Below the pieces are notes generated by a model, which worked only from the letters and a program-made list of their open reading frames with translations, was not told the origin of the DNA and made no database searches. Both the position numbers and the translations under genes were made by a program. Source: Opitutaceae bacterium UBA4094 (GTDB taxonomy: Bacteria > Verrucomicrobiota > Verrucomicrobiia > Opitutales > Opitutaceae). From it: DNA of 6,000 bases. The stretch spans positions 1 through 6,000 of the forward strand of contig DFYA01000065.1 in NCBI GenBank assembly GCA_002382525.1, in the 5' to 3' direction. Positions 5,798-6,000 of the stretch are shown here, piece after piece (the first letter of the stretch is position 1; the number at the start of each line of letters is the position of its first letter).

Positions 5798-6000
5798 TTA
5801 TTCTCCGTGCTTTTTCTTGTAATCGGCCACAGCTGCCTTGATGGCATCCTCGGCCAGAATCGAACAGTGAATTTTAACCGGCGGCAAGGCCAATTCTTCG
5901 GCAATTTCCGTATTTTTGATCGACAAGGCCTGATCAACCGTCTTGCCCTTGACCCACTCGGTCACCAGCGAAGATGAGGCAATGGCCGAACCGCAACCAT
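5798..6000 (-). CDS. iscU: IscU iron-sulfur cluster scaffold protein, C-terminal part (runs off the window)
   Basis: IscU is the cytoplasmic scaffold on which IscS-derived sulfur and iron are built into a [2Fe-2S] cluster, later released to acceptors by HscA/HscB. Only the last 66 full codons are visible; the start lies beyond position 6000. The fragment opens with GCGSAIASSS, holding the second cluster-ligand cysteine (Cys63 in E. coli numbering). It continues through SLVTEWVKGKT to IKNTEIAEEL, then LPPVK, the HscA recognition motif, then HCSILAEDA with the third ligand cysteine (Cys106), and ends YKKKHGE. The match to proteobacterial IscU is close throughout. The TAA stop is two bases before the iscA start, so the two are clearly one operon. 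The intact LPPVK implies that the native system used a canonical HscA, which this window does not supply in full. Confidence 0.97.
   Translation of the reverse strand, partial: GCGSAIASSSLVTEWVKGKTVDQALSIKNTEIAEELALPPVKIHCSILAEDAIKAAVADYKKKHGE
5803..5806 (-). promoter_or_regulatory. Ribosome binding site of iscA
   Basis: GGAG on the minus strand, seven bases before the iscA ATG and inside the last codons of iscU. It fixes the iscA start. Confidence 0.75.

Overview
The window carries eight genes, all read from the minus strand, so gene order runs from position 6000 down to 1. It appears to join two different genetic backgrounds. Positions 6000 to about 4880 hold the middle of a proteobacterial iron-sulfur cluster (isc) operon: the end of iscU, then iscA, hscB and the first roughly 22-30 codons of hscA. 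The proteins look betaproteobacterial, and the DNA has moderate GC (sample 60-base lines count to about 47-57% GC).

Inside the hscA-like gene, at the universally conserved Hsp70 phosphate-1 motif GIDLGTTNS (4853-4879), the character changes. Downstream the protein is no longer HscA. It becomes a long (848 residue) Hsp70 of a type I associate with Verrucomicrobia and other non-proteobacteria, in GC-rich DNA (one sampled line counts to 75% GC). It is followed by a small protein with a TPR-like N-terminus, one membrane segment and a Pro/Ala-rich tail, a likely partner. The usual isc continuation (full hscA, then fdx) is missing.

Positions 1-1773 hold a dispersed-repeat-like inverted repeat (1629-1703), an unrecognised secreted protein, a ParD/ParE type II toxin-antitoxin pair, and a short tandem repeat (45-70). 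The two repeats resemble interspersed elements I associate with Verrucomicrobia (Opitutaceae-like) genomes, so the left and middle parts are tentatively verrucomicrobial.

The central question is whether the fusion inside the Hsp70 gene is real (recombination or transfer of an isc block into a verrucomicrobium) or a metagenome assembly chimera through the conserved motif. The sequence alone cannot decide. The in-frame join at the most conserved stretch of the gene, coinciding with a change in composition and apparent taxonomy, makes an assembly artefact the simplest explanation. If real, the gene would be a hybrid chaperone with an HscA leader on a non-HscA body, co-transcribed with hscB and iscU.
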